Shown piece by piece: positions 33,512 through 42,582 of a stretch of 64,000 nucleotides of DNA (its first letter is position 1; every line of letters starts with the position of its first letter). Source of the DNA: Shewanella inventionis (GTDB lineage: Bacteria > Pseudomonadota > Gammaproteobacteria > Enterobacterales > Shewanellaceae); contig NZ_BMII01000024.1 in assembly GCF_014641855.1 (NCBI RefSeq), forward strand, positions 17,265-81,264, in the 5' to 3' direction. The notes under the pieces are model-generated. The model was not told the origin of the DNA. It saw nothing but the letters and a program-made list of their open reading frames with translations, and searched no databases. Both the position numbers and the translations under genes were made by a program.

Positions 33512-35725
33512 ATGTTGGGCATTTATTTTGTTGGAATTAATATTGATAAATTTAGCGCGAAGCGCCGGTGTGATAAGGGTGATATTTTACGTTATCAATC
33601 AGGTATCTATTTCGAAAATGAACTTCAAAATTCTGAATCAAGCACCACTCTCGCTAAAAACATCAAAAGATTAGAGCAAAGCGTAAGGTTTTACGCCCCA
33701 TGGATAGTCAGTTATTTAAATCCAAACAGTACATTAGTTGCTTCAAGCGCCTATTTTAAATCTGCTTCAGAAAATAACACCATATTTATTGATGGTGTTA
33801 CCAATGGCAGAAAATCCTCAATAGGCTCCAGAATTTTAGAGGATTACCCAGACTTCGATGCTGACGTGAGTATCAACATCGAGCGTTTAAGGCTTCCTAA
33901 CCAGTTGAGCAATGCTAACGTCGTTTCAGAATCAATGAGTGTAGACAATATCAATATGCTCTTATCTTCATTACCAGATAATCAAGATTCTGAATTAATC
34001 AAAGAACGCTTATCAAACTTTGATATAAAGTTTACCTCGTTCGAGAGAACCTTGAGCGACATGGTGAGATGGGATAAAACTGATCCGCGTTCACTAAGTG
34101 ATATCGATTTGATTGCATTTCTAAGTGATAACGACGTTGATATCACAACGATGAGTGGGACTGAAAGGTTCAAAGTGCATCTTCAGCAAAAAGTATATCC
34201 AATGTGTTCGAATAGCCAGATTGAGCAAATCAAATCAAGGCTGAACTACATACTGGATAACCAGATGGATCGAGGCATTTATGATGCGCTAAAACGAATG
34301 AATTTTAAGTTCGAAGCCAAAAACGCAAAACAGATTTATGACGTTTACCATTTTAATGACAAAAAACTTAAACTCTACAATATAGATGGAGTTAAGTGGG
34401 CCGCAAGTGGAAGCAATTGGTTAGTGCCACTTGAAAATGGAACAATTGGACATGTGTTACCAAAGTCAATTGCCGGGATGCTTCCAGAAATTCATAAGAT
34501 TGACCATCATAATTTCGAAGCGTTTTTTAATAAAGCTTCTCGATTCATGTCTAACATTCAGATAGTTGAACAGTCTAAAGACGTCGGGTTCTTTGATTAT
34601 CACACACATTACTTAACAGATAATGAAGTTTTCAATGGTGAGGTTTTAGGAATCCCGGACCTAGAAGACCGTTTTGCCTACAATATGACTGGTATGGCTA
34701 TGGCTGAAGGTGTGCCAAAAATATCAGGTGTACAAATCAAAATGCCAATGAATCTGGATTCGGCAGGCGACAAGATGCAATTAAGCGTAGCGCTAGGTAA
34801 GCCGTTTACGCATATTCTAAAAGTACCAGGAGTCGATCAACAAAACTTTGTAATGGGTGAATGGTTTGGATTAAAGGCTGTAGAGCATGCTGGTGCTAGC
34901 AGTGTCTCAAAACATCAAATAGCAGAGATAAAACAAGGAGCCGTTACGACTTACGCATTGGTTTCAGAGCGCTTTGATATATCAAATGACAAGAGCAAGA
35001 AACTTCGCGCAATTGATTTATTGTCTTTGTTAGATCTTGACAACAAAGATAAATATGGGAAGTCATCTGAGTTGGTGTTTCAATGCTTGAACGGCATTCA
35101 GCAAAACCGGGAACAGGCAAAAAATGATGTCTATAAATTGATGATGACAAGTGTGATCTGCGCAAATACAGACTTGCACTTGAAAAACCTGTCCTTCATG
35201 AAAGATGAACGATTTGGTGGTAGCGTAGAAAATAACACCACCTGTATCGCGCCGTTTTACGATGTAGTCGTATCAACCGTTATGCCGGGCTATGAGCACC
35301 AAAAACAATCCTTAAGTATTAACGGTACTTTTTACCCTGAAACCTCAGATTTAATACAGTTCGGCATGAATATGTTGGACATAACTGAAGCTGAGTCAAA
35401 AAAACGCCTTGAAAGTGTGTGTTGGGATATTTTCAAATTTACCAAAAATTGTAAATCATTATATCCTGAAGTGGCCGCCCTAAAGCCTTTACAGCATGCC
35501 TTGGATGTTTGCGCTGAAACAGTGCTAGGCAACATTGTAAAATACGCACCAAGTTTGCAAACAGGAAAGTGGTCAGATGTAGGGATACAGTACAGCCAGT
35601 TATCGCATACTGATCTCGAAGGTTATAAAAACTTGCCAGAATTAAACCATGAAGCAATTCTCAGGCAGCAACATCAAGATTCATTAACTGAAAAAGAAGT
35701 ACCGTTTAAATTTCAAGCCTTTTAG
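33512..35725 (+). CDS. HipA-like kinase with large N-terminal extension
   Basis: 737 residues from the ATG at 33512 (TGGTGG 5 bp upstream). The C-terminal half is HipA-like: nucleotide-loop equivalent KISGVQIKMPM (about 410), then THILKVPG (about 446), VSERFDIS (about 488), the catalytic NTDLHLKNLSF (about 552-562) and the metal-binding APFYDVVVST (about 580). HipA Ser/Thr kinases arrest growth by phosphorylating targets such as GltX. The first 340 residues have no counterpart in classic HipA (about 440 residues) and are unknown. No HipB-like HTH gene is adjacent. It may be a stand-alone regulator, a toxin tamed by an unusual partner, or a defence kinase. Confidence 0.75.
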   Translation: MLGIYFVGINIDKFSAKRRCDKGDILRYQSGIYFENELQNSESSTTLAKNIKRLEQSVRFYAPWIVSYLNPNSTLVASSAYFKSASENNTIFIDGVTNGRKSSIGSRILEDYPDFDADVSINIERLRLPNQLSNANVVSESMSVDNINMLLSSLPDNQDSELIKERLSNFDIKFTSFERTLSDMVRWDKTDPRSLSDIDLIAFLSDNDVDITTMSGTERFKVHLQQKVYPMCSNSQIEQIKSRLNYILDNQMDRGIYDALKRMNFKFEAKNAKQIYDVYHFNDKKLKLYNIDGVKWAASGSNWLVPLENGTIGHVLPKSIAGMLPEIHKIDHHNFEAFFNKASRFMSNIQIVEQSKDVGFFDYHTHYLTDNEVFNGEVLGIPDLEDRFAYNMTGMAMAEGVPKISGVQIKMPMNLDSAGDKMQLSVALGKPFTHILKVPGVDQQNFVMGEWFGLKAVEHAGASSVSKHQIAEIKQGAVTTYALVSERFDISNDKSKKLRAIDLLSLLDLDNKDKYGKSSELVFQCLNGIQQNREQAKNDVYKLMMTSVICANTDLHLKNLSFMKDERFGGSVENNTTCIAPFYDVVVSTVMPGYEHQKQSLSINGTFYPETSDLIQFGMNMLDITEAESKKRLESVCWDIFKFTKNCKSLYPEVAALKPLQHALDVCAETVLGNIVKYAPSLQTGKWSDVGIQYSQLSHTDLEGYKNLPELNHEAILRQQHQDSLTEKEVPFKFQAF

Positions 35726-35763
35726 ATAATAAGCACTGCTATCGTTTGTTTGATTCTGTGGTG

Positions 35764-37677
35764 CTATTTTCTATTGAAAATCTTAATAATCTCCTTGCCA
35801 AAAACAGAGCTCCGCTGGGAGCCATAAAACTCATTAATCGTATTCAATTCATGAATACTTTTTGGCTTGCTCTGTGAAATTATTTTTAAAGTTTTATCGT
35901 TAAATACTGACATCTCAGGGATGTTAAGCCGTTTAGCGACTGTTTTTCTGATTATGCAAAGTTGTGTTTCGATAGGATCGTTCAAGTTAAGGTTCACCGT
36001 AGGAATTCTATTGCGGCTCAGTGAATTTGTTGGCCTGTCATTGTAATCCTCGACGTTGTTTTGAGTTGATAAAGACGTGTAAGGATTTCGATATAGCTGG
36101 TGGCTTTTTTGGTTAGATATCGGCTTTACTTGTGATTTATACTGCTCATCAGAAACATTGCCAGATGACACTCTGTTTTTCCATCGACTAATGCCAGGCG
36201 TTGAGTTTTGACAGACGGAGCATTTGCCACACCTGACCTCATTTGTAGTGCCTATTAGCGAATTTAACGCTTGGACTTTGCAAGCGTGTAACTGCAAGAT
36301 CCGATTTAGATCGCCCAATTGTGAGTTAACCGAAGAATTGACATAATTAATAGAGCTTGGCAGTTTGCGATTCAAATTTAAAATATGGTATTTCGCTTGA
36401 AACCCATGCTCAAAATAGACAGTTTTTTTCAAAAATGACAAGCTAGACAACTTGTCCATCACCCTAAAGACTGTTTGAGCTGGAAGGCCATAGTCTTTTG
36501 CGGTTTTGAAAATAAAGCTTTTGTCTAGTTCCATTGTTTGGGACTCAAGGAGGGCTTTAATTACTAGTTCAAATGATTCTAATGTCGGGAATTTACAATT
36601 TAATTCATAAACAGCGTGGTTAAATGAAACATCCTCCCTTTGCAACACATAAACATTTTTGATTGAACCTGTATGAATATTGCCAGCACCCATTATCGAG
36701 CAAAGGTGTGAAGCTGATAATGGCAACTGCGCGAGAATAACTGTTTCAGCACCTGAGTCAACGATGTTTGAGTAGCGATTACTAATAAGAATGCCTGACT
36801 TTAAATTTTTGAATTTTGCAATTGCCTCGGCAGCTTCCTGAGATGAGGGGTTTGCTAATATAGAAATACACTCTTTATGCTTACACAATTCGTTGTAGAA
36901 CGATTCACCGGCCTTTTTGTCACTAACCACCACAATAGATTTCGTTTGTGTAGATGAGCAAATATGAGCGCATTCACGAAGCATTGCTGAAGTGTTCTTA
37001 ACGCAAATAGATTCAAGCACAAGATGACCGAATGCGTAGTTAAGGATGCTGTAATGTGCGTTATGCAACCTTTGCCTTTGAATGATCTCTGTAATTTGTT
37101 GCTTAGTCAGGGTGTACCCAATGTATAGCTTGTTACATTCGAATGAACAATTACGCAGCTTACTTAACTCGACTTCAATAGCATAAATATGACAAAATAA
37201 TTCGTCATAAATTGTTGAATAATGTAGGTGATCATGAGGAAATTTCTCAGAATTTAGAATTACAATAGTAACAGAGAATTGCACATCAATAGCTGACATC
37301 AATACATCGGATTTGGCGGCCTTATCCGGCGTAACAAAAAGCAAAGAAACATTTTTAGCTCTGAATGCTTCCAACCGTTGGTTAATCTCACTATCGCTTA
37401 ATTGTCCATGTATGTAAGTTGCAAAGATGTTTGCCTCACTCAGTTTGTGGCAAATATCCATCATATCGTCGATAGAGTTTGAAATGATAATGGATTGCCG
37501 GCCAAGACTGGCTAACTGCGCAATAGATACCTCATCAATTAATTCATACTTAGGTCCAGAAACTAGGTATTTATTATGTTCCCCAATCCCTTTAATAATC
37601 TCATCCTGAGCGGGATTTATGTGAAAAATATTAAACGCTTTCTTAAGGATGTATTTTAGAGTTGGCTTATTGGACAT
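35764..37677 (-). CDS. RecQ-like protein with degenerate helicase motor
   Basis: 637 residues. The RecQ layout is kept: two RecA-like domains (about 15-330), a winged-helix region, the four-Cys zinc site C-x16-17-C-x2-C-x2-C (LHACKVQALNS...RCGKCSVC, about 482-508) and a C-terminal HRDC domain (about 570-637). But the motor motifs are gone: the Walker A position reads LVSGPKYELIDEVS without GKS/T, the DEAH box is absent (VILNSEKF) and the QxxGRxGR motif is replaced by a sequence around MGAGNIHTGS. It is probably a DNA-binding pseudo-helicase. GGGGTG precedes the ATG. Confidence 0.7.
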   Translation of the reverse strand: MSNKPTLKYILKKAFNIFHINPAQDEIIKGIGEHNKYLVSGPKYELIDEVSIAQLASLGRQSIIISNSIDDMMDICHKLSEANIFATYIHGQLSDSEINQRLEAFRAKNVSLLFVTPDKAAKSDVLMSAIDVQFSVTIVILNSEKFPHDHLHYSTIYDELFCHIYAIEVELSKLRNCSFECNKLYIGYTLTKQQITEIIQRQRLHNAHYSILNYAFGHLVLESICVKNTSAMLRECAHICSSTQTKSIVVVSDKKAGESFYNELCKHKECISILANPSSQEAAEAIAKFKNLKSGILISNRYSNIVDSGAETVILAQLPLSASHLCSIMGAGNIHTGSIKNVYVLQREDVSFNHAVYELNCKFPTLESFELVIKALLESQTMELDKSFIFKTAKDYGLPAQTVFRVMDKLSSLSFLKKTVYFEHGFQAKYHILNLNRKLPSSINYVNSSVNSQLGDLNRILQLHACKVQALNSLIGTTNEVRCGKCSVCQNSTPGISRWKNRVSSGNVSDEQYKSQVKPISNQKSHQLYRNPYTSLSTQNNVEDYNDRPTNSLSRNRIPTVNLNLNDPIETQLCIIRKTVAKRLNIPEMSVFNDKTLKIISQSKPKSIHELNTINEFYGSQRSSVFGKEIIKIFNRK

Positions 37678-37690
37678 TTATCACCCCATC

Positions 37691-37720
37691 TTTACTTATC
37701 AGGTAGTAATGAAGTATATT
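37691..37720 (-). promoter_or_regulatory. Two-half-site element H, upstream of the RecQ-like gene
   Basis: Read on the minus strand: AATATAC, then ACTAC 11 bp on, then CTGATAAGTAAA, 13 bp before the ATG at 37677. It is the clearest minus-strand copy. Confidence 0.55.
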
Positions 37721-37754
37721 TCAAATTAGTCAAAAAAACATCAGGTATCTATCG

Positions 37755-38216
37755 ATGACCATAGAACATGCAGAATTATTAAAGCTTTGGCTAGTGCATC
37801 AAAAGCGGCTTACAAAGCTTTTGGATGTCCAAAGAAATTTAGAATCCTTAATGGCTCATTACAAATTAGAGTGCATTCAAAAAAGCAATAAATCGATTTC
37901 CACTCTCTCGTTGATTAACGATGCAGTGACAGAAATGGAAGACCTGCTGGCCCAGGATTTCACTATGGATGAGATCACACTTACCCAGGCGACTCTCACT
38001 GACGATACACCTTCACAACATCAACAACAAGCGGAGCAAATGCAGCAGCGTACTATGAATAGTAAACCTGCTTCATTGGAAGAGAAATTAGCAATGCTGA
38101 ATGCTGGTGGCGTGACAGATGTACGTAGCAAAGTGACACATAATCACTTTGGTAAGCAGAATGGCTCGACAAATCCACCCGATGATTTATCGAATGCCAT
38201 AAGAAGCTCATTCTAG
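37755..38216 (+). CDS. Hypothetical helical protein
   Basis: 153 residues, no signal peptide. The N-terminal 75 residues are helical and charged (KLWLVHQKRLTKLLDVQRN), then a Gln-rich linker and a flexible Gly/Asn/Ser-rich tail ending in DDLSNAIRSSF. No recognised family. Divergent from the RecQ-like gene and followed by a related-looking small gene; the 13-bp palindrome lies between them. Confidence 0.55.
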   Translation: MTIEHAELLKLWLVHQKRLTKLLDVQRNLESLMAHYKLECIQKSNKSISTLSLINDAVTEMEDLLAQDFTMDEITLTQATLTDDTPSQHQQQAEQMQQRTMNSKPASLEEKLAMLNAGGVTDVRSKVTHNHFGKQNGSTNPPDDLSNAIRSSF

Positions 38217-38226
38217 GCCAGAATCG

Positions 38227-38241
38227 TTAAAGTAACTTTAA
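38227..38241. repeat. 13-bp palindrome (copy 4, 15 bp here)
   Basis: TTAAAGTAACTTTAA, the longest copy of the repeated palindrome, 11 bp after the stop at 38216 and just before the AAGGTG ribosome site of the next gene. It is placed well for an operator. Confidence 0.6.
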
Positions 38242-38250
38242 GGTGTAGTG

Positions 38251-38454
38251 ATGATTAAATTAAATGACTCGTTTGGATTAGACCAGCGAATTGACAATAT
38301 CAATAAAAAAATGAGCGACGAGCACCGTAGGTTAGGGATTATTTCAAGAGCGCTCTCGATGGCTGAGCTAAATCTGTTTAAGAAGGTTGATTCACTAATT
38401 ACCCAGTCAGCAGAATATAAAGCAAATGTGAGCCGTTTGAAAACTAAGCTTTAG
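38251..38454 (+). CDS. Small coiled-coil protein
   Basis: 67 residues from the ATG at 38251 (AAGGTG 5 bp upstream; an in-frame GTG lies one codon earlier). Entirely helical and charged (DQRIDNINKKMSDEHRRLG, then AEYKANVSRLKTKL). No family recognised; possibly paired with the preceding gene. Confidence 0.5.
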   Translation: MIKLNDSFGLDQRIDNINKKMSDEHRRLGIISRALSMAELNLFKKVDSLITQSAEYKANVSRLKTKL

Positions 38455-38551
38455 GGCGAAGTTAAAGGTTAATATGTTTGTTTAACTATGTTATTGAATT
38501 CAATAGAAACATACATATAATTCTCAGTAAACTTACTTATTTAAGGGATAT

Positions 38552-39898
38552 ATGAAAAGTTTAGCCACTTTGATTTTTTTAATGCTTATTTCACTGCCTT
38601 TGTATGCCTTTCAACGGGATGTTGTGGAGCATGCTTTAAAAGAAGGTGATTATAAAGGTAATTTGATAGCTGTTTCACTTACGACAACAGCTGCGGAGAA
38701 GGGAGATAAGGATGCTCAGTTCTTCCTTGCGACCATGTATAGAGATGGGAAAGTAATAGATGAAAATCTTCAAGAGGCAGTAAAGTGGTTCACAAAGTCT
38801 GCTGAGCAAGGGCATGTGGAAGCTCAGGGTGTTCTTGGCTCTATGTATTATTTTGGTAGAGGAGTACCTAAGAATTATCAAGAGGCAGCGAAATGGGTGA
38901 CCAAAGCAGCTGAGCAAGGGCTTGCTAATGCTCAATATGTTCTTGGCACCATGTATGAGAATGGTGAGGGTGTTTCTCAGAACAACCAAGAAGCTTTAAA
39001 ATGGTACAAAAAATCTGCTGCACAAGGAGGTGTCGATGCTCAATATCACCTTGGCGAGATTTACTGGAACGGAATTTGGGTGTCTCAGAATCGACAAGAA
39101 GCCCTTAAATGGTACAAATCGGCCGCTGAACAAGGTGATTCTCATGCTCAAATGAAGATTGGTCTAGAGTATTTTAAGGGAGAGTTTTTCCCGCAAAATT
39201 CAGAAGAAGCAATCCGGTGGTTTAAAAAAGCAGCTGAGCAAGGTCTTCTTAGTGCTCAACTTCTACTTGGCGAGATTTATTGGAATGGCACATCCGTCAA
39301 GCAGGATCGTCAAGAAGCTTTTAAATGGTATAAATTAGCTGCTAAACAAGGGGATTCTACTGCTCAACAGAAGGTTGCCTTGGTATATATTACAGGAGAA
39401 TTAACTACTCAAAATTTTGAACTTGCAACTTGGTGGTTTAAAAAAGCAGCTGAGCAGGGGCATGCTGTCGCCCAATATTCACTTTATATGTTGTATGACG
39501 AGGGGTATTGGGTACCTAAAAGTCATCAAGAAGCCGTTCAGTGGTTAAAAAAATCAGCAGAGCAGGGTATTGCTCAAGCTCAAAGTGATCTTTCTGTTTT
39601 GTATTTTAATGGCAAAGAATTACCTCAGAATCACCGCGAAGCATTTAAATGGAGCAAAAAAGCAGCTGAACAAGGGTACGCGGTAGCTCAATTCAATCTC
39701 GCTAAGATGTATTATAATGGGTATGGAGTTGAAAAAGACATTAAAAAATCATACATCTGGAATGCGGTAGCGGCTGCTTCTGGGCACGAAGATGCAAAAA
39801 AATATAGAGATCTTGATGCAGAGAATTTATCACAAGATGAACTGTACCAAGCACAATCAGAGGCTGCAGAACTCTACGAAAAGTACGGAAGTCATTGA
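38552..39898 (+). CDS. Secreted Sel1-repeat protein
   Basis: 448 residues with a signal peptide (LYA-F, near residue 21). Ten tandem Sel1 repeats of 36 residues (for example EAVKWFTKSAEQGHVEAQGV and variants with (L/M)xxY(x)nG(x)GV) run from about residue 52 to 415. Sel1 proteins are solenoid scaffolds, often in host interaction or stress sensing. AAGGGA precedes the ATG. It is cargo-like; its repeats are nearly regular at DNA level, indicating expansion by duplication. Confidence 0.85.
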   Translation: MKSLATLIFLMLISLPLYAFQRDVVEHALKEGDYKGNLIAVSLTTTAAEKGDKDAQFFLATMYRDGKVIDENLQEAVKWFTKSAEQGHVEAQGVLGSMYYFGRGVPKNYQEAAKWVTKAAEQGLANAQYVLGTMYENGEGVSQNNQEALKWYKKSAAQGGVDAQYHLGEIYWNGIWVSQNRQEALKWYKSAAEQGDSHAQMKIGLEYFKGEFFPQNSEEAIRWFKKAAEQGLLSAQLLLGEIYWNGTSVKQDRQEAFKWYKLAAKQGDSTAQQKVALVYITGELTTQNFELATWWFKKAAEQGHAVAQYSLYMLYDEGYWVPKSHQEAVQWLKKSAEQGIAQAQSDLSVLYFNGKELPQNHREAFKWSKKAAEQGYAVAQFNLAKMYYNGYGVEKDIKKSYIWNAVAAASGHEDAKKYRDLDAENLSQDELYQAQSEAAELYEKYGSH

Positions 39899-40027
39899 CC
39901 TAAAGGCTAATAATGACCTTTTAACATTACGAACGGTGCTTGTCAGATTAGATTTTAGCTAAATGTTGCTAAGCACCTAAAACGATTGACGGAACTGTGC
40001 GGGAGTGAGCCATAACAAGTAATGCAC

Positions 40028-40094
40028 TTTGCAACCGAGCATGTTGAATCCTTGAAGCAGTATTGAAGGCTTGATTTAATTGCTCGGTTACAAA
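40028..40094. repeat. Long imperfect hairpin in the 39899-40186 intergenic region
   Basis: Arms TGCAACCGAGCA (40030-40041) and TGCTCGGTTACA (40081-40092), extended by two A-T pairs, with one mismatch. It is flanked by CATAACAAG and CGTTATACG, giving an attC-like outline. A CCCCG/CGGGG hairpin (40142-40160) follows and may terminate the two convergent genes. No gene is visible here. Confidence 0.5.
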
Positions 40095-40186
40095 TTAAAC
40101 GCTCATGCGGTAGCCCCACGTTATACGCTTTTTGACATGCTCCCCGCCAAAATGACGGGGCTACTCGCTCGTTATCAAGTTAAGCG

Positions 40187-41167
40187 CTAGATTTGAGCGG
40201 GTTTATTTGGTGTCAGTCCATAGAGGTTTAATGATGAATCGATGCAATGGTATTTTTTATTGTTTCTATCTTTGTTGGTCCTAGGCTTAAAATTCTTCAA
40301 CCCTGTGACATCGATATCATCGCTGATCAAGATAAATGGGATAGGGCAGGTAAAGTTAATAAGCTTCGCACCCTTACGACGAATATTAACTGACGGTTGT
40401 GGTGGGATAGGCCTTCTTAATCTCAGTTCTACATCATTAGATAATGCCGACAGGTGTTGAGCTGTAATAATTAAAGCTTTGACCTTTAAATCAGCGTTAG
40501 CAGAGTAATCAGCTGTTCTATTCAGCCTATCTACCATACGATTAATCTTGGCGATCATTTCACTTGGCGTTGTTTTATCTGATAACGTCTTAGAAGACCA
40601 ATGAAAATCAATATTGTTGATAGAGTCGTCATTAATCACCCGCAAGTGTCGAGTTACTTGTAATTTAATAAGGTGGGGAAAGTACGATAAAAAGAAATTA
40701 TTACGGTCAAAAGTCATATCTTCATCAGTTACCAAATCGGCCTTAAACAGTTCGGCTAACACTTTTTTTTGCATGTTTACCAAGTCACACAGCTCTATTA
40801 AAGCCTCTACTTGTTCCTTGGGATTATCTTTAATTGAAATCTGGATGTAACCTGCGGCACGATAGGTGTTTTTTGATGTTGTACCGCAATGGTTAAAAAA
40901 GTCGTAATAAGATTTTTTAGCTTCAATGAAAGCAGTAAAATCGTCATCAACTACCAAGACATCAATCTCTTGAGAGCCATCAAAAGCTTTGTCACTAATT
41001 GTTTTATCTAACTGTTGCTCTGCAATTTTATAAAGTTGGCAAGAGCGCACCTTCATCGAGTCTAAATGAGCATTAAGTTGCTTAACAAACATCGTAAGTT
41101 TATCGAGCTCGCTTTTGATGGTTTTTGAGTATTCTTGCTCGGAAAGGAATTTGGGTAATTGACTCAT
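40187..41167 (-). CDS. tus: Tus-family replication terminus-binding protein
   Basis: 326 residues. Family resemblance to E. coli Tus is visible along the length: a helical N-terminus, RAAGYIQIS followed by VEALIELCDLVNMQKKVLAELF (Tus: LPGAICYQVDAETQQALLALV...), FPHLIKLQVTRHLRVIND (Tus: LPGLITLNAYRTLTVL), FHWSSK (Tus: FGWANK), VELRLRRPIPPQPSVNIRRKGAKLI, CPIPFILISDDIDV (Tus: CPTPLIALINRD) and a C-terminal LNLYGL. Tus binds Ter sites and blocks replication forks in one direction. A plasmid copy suggests that replication of this replicon ends at a defined site. A chromosomal Tus is about 309 residues, so it is full length. Confidence 0.75.
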   Translation of the reverse strand: MSQLPKFLSEQEYSKTIKSELDKLTMFVKQLNAHLDSMKVRSCQLYKIAEQQLDKTISDKAFDGSQEIDVLVVDDDFTAFIEAKKSYYDFFNHCGTTSKNTYRAAGYIQISIKDNPKEQVEALIELCDLVNMQKKVLAELFKADLVTDEDMTFDRNNFFLSYFPHLIKLQVTRHLRVINDDSINNIDFHWSSKTLSDKTTPSEMIAKINRMVDRLNRTADYSANADLKVKALIITAQHLSALSNDVELRLRRPIPPQPSVNIRRKGAKLINFTCPIPFILISDDIDVTGLKNFKPRTNKDRNNKKYHCIDSSLNLYGLTPNKPAQI

Positions 41168-41236
41168 GCTAACCCCTTATGAATCGGATTCTTATTGTAA
41201 ACGATCTAGATTTGTTTTAAAAATATGCTATCATGC

Positions 41237-41266
41237 AATATACTTGTTGTATACTAGATAAGTAAG
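41237..41266 (+). promoter_or_regulatory. Two-half-site element I, between tus and a secreted-protein gene
   Basis: AATATAC (41237-41243) and TATAC (ending 41254), 11 bp apart, then TAGATAAGTAAG. It sits 52 bp before the ATG at 41319, the longest leader among the copies apart from F and K, and 69 bp from the divergent tus start. Confidence 0.6.
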
Positions 41267-41318
41267 TTTCAGGTTGATGCCAACCTGAAACCAACTAGAA
41301 CCCATATCGGTGGTCACA

Positions 41319-41888
41319 ATGAAGATTATTAAAGCGGTGTCGCTGGCTGTTTTAGGTGTTGTAGCAAGTGCTAACGCAATGCCAAATAGAACTGAACTAG
41401 AATTGTTTGATAACTGGAAAGTCGCTTACTTGCAGCCAGAAAATGAGTATTGGGCTTATGCAGAACTAACCGAAGGTTATAATATTGCGCTGGTGGCTGG
41501 TAGTGATGTGGTTGGCCCAGGTTGTCGAGTGACAAATGTTGCGGTTTTCTCGGATGTTAAAACACTACAGCGTGCAAATATCACAGCAAGAATTACATTC
41601 GGAGAGTCGGGAGAGAATAAGCTAGAGGGTTTGTTGGTCGAAAACCGGCGTCCATGGGCTTCAATGTATAGCGTAGTGAATACATCAACCAAGTACATTG
41701 ATGAGTTTGTCGATAATGTTTATAACACAAACGATAAAGCAATGACCCTAACATTACACGATGAGAATGAATTTGTTGCCAAGGATGTTTTAGATATGTC
41801 CGGTGTACGAAGTGCCTATATTCGTATGATTGAACGCTGCCAATTAGGTTCACAACGAAGGATTAAATCAACATATGGGTTCAAATAA
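41319..41888 (+). CDS. Secreted hypothetical protein
   Basis: 189 residues from the ATG at 41319 (GGTGG 7 bp upstream). Signal peptide MKIIKAVSLAVLGVVASANA, then a soluble domain with two Cys (about 66 and 177) that may pair. No family recognised. The stop overlaps the next start as TAATG, so it begins a four-gene operon ending at the terminator at 42815. Confidence 0.6.
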   Translation: MKIIKAVSLAVLGVVASANAMPNRTELELFDNWKVAYLQPENEYWAYAELTEGYNIALVAGSDVVGPGCRVTNVAVFSDVKTLQRANITARITFGESGENKLEGLLVENRRPWASMYSVVNTSTKYIDEFVDNVYNTNDKAMTLTLHDENEFVAKDVLDMSGVRSAYIRMIERCQLGSQRRIKSTYGFK

Positions 41889-42349
41889 TGGATGAGTCAA
41901 TCGACGCGATGCTGCTCGCATTTAGCAAAAGCTTACCAGTGAATGATAACGACCTGTATAATGAGGCCCTTGATGATTCATTCCAGTTATCTAATTTTGA
42001 TAACATTGATTCCTGCAACGAAACTGAAGTGTTGAGTTTGCTTGATTGGTTCAAAAACGACCCTTTATCAATAAAAATTATTTTAGAATCATGTGAAGAA
42101 AATTATGAACAAACCCAGCTAGAGTTATTGCTTGAGCGATTATGTTATACCGAACTGATATTAAATGAGCTTGTTGTTAACATGGTGATAAAGCATCACT
42201 CCAAATGGAAAACTTTAGTGACTACTAATTTAAACGGGATTTGCCCGGTTACATTGCTGTACTTAAAAAAACAGTATTCATTAATAGATATTCTTCTGAG
42301 TGCAGGATTGACTAAGCGTGATTTAATGGGGATAAAACCGGAATGTTAA
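41888..42349 (+). CDS. Hypothetical cytoplasmic helical protein
   Basis: 153 residues, translationally coupled to the secreted-protein gene (TAATG). Acidic N-terminus, then leucine-rich helices (LELLLERLCYTELILNELVVNMVI). No membrane segment or known motif. Overlaps the next gene by 7 bp. Confidence 0.55.
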   Translation: MDESIDAMLLAFSKSLPVNDNDLYNEALDDSFQLSNFDNIDSCNETEVLSLLDWFKNDPLSIKIILESCEENYEQTQLELLLERLCYTELILNELVVNMVIKHHSKWKTLVTTNLNGICPVTLLYLKKQYSLIDILLSAGLTKRDLMGIKPEC

Positions 42350-42570
42350 ATACGAATCTAATGACTGTAACTGTCCTTTATTATGCTGATGAAGACTTGT
42401 TTACCCTTAGAAGTAAAGTGCTTGCCGATCAACCTGTATCTAGTGAGGGCAGGCCTATTTTTAATGAAAAATTTCGTGAGGGAAAAACCATCATAGCTGT
42501 ATTAAAAGGTGCTGTCGAAGTTGTGAATTCACTAGGGCAACGTTTTGAAACAAACGTAAAGGCTATTTAA
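42343..42570 (+). CDS. Small hypothetical protein, beta-rich
   Basis: 75 residues; an alternative ATG lies at 42361. Text such as TVTVLYYADEDLFTLRSKVL and EGKTIIAVLKGAVEVVNSLG suggests a small alpha/beta fold. No family name can be given. It lies within the four-gene operon. Confidence 0.5.
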   Translation: MLNTNLMTVTVLYYADEDLFTLRSKVLADQPVSSEGRPIFNEKFREGKTIIAVLKGAVEVVNSLGQRFETNVKAI

Positions 42571-42582
42571 AAAGGTGTCGAA

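Noticed and set aside
39899..40186. Integron attC site downstream of the Sel1 gene
   Set aside because: The hairpin and CATAACAAG/CGTTATACG flanks recall attC, but the core does not fit GTTRRRY, there is no second site before the Sel1 gene and no integrase of integron type.
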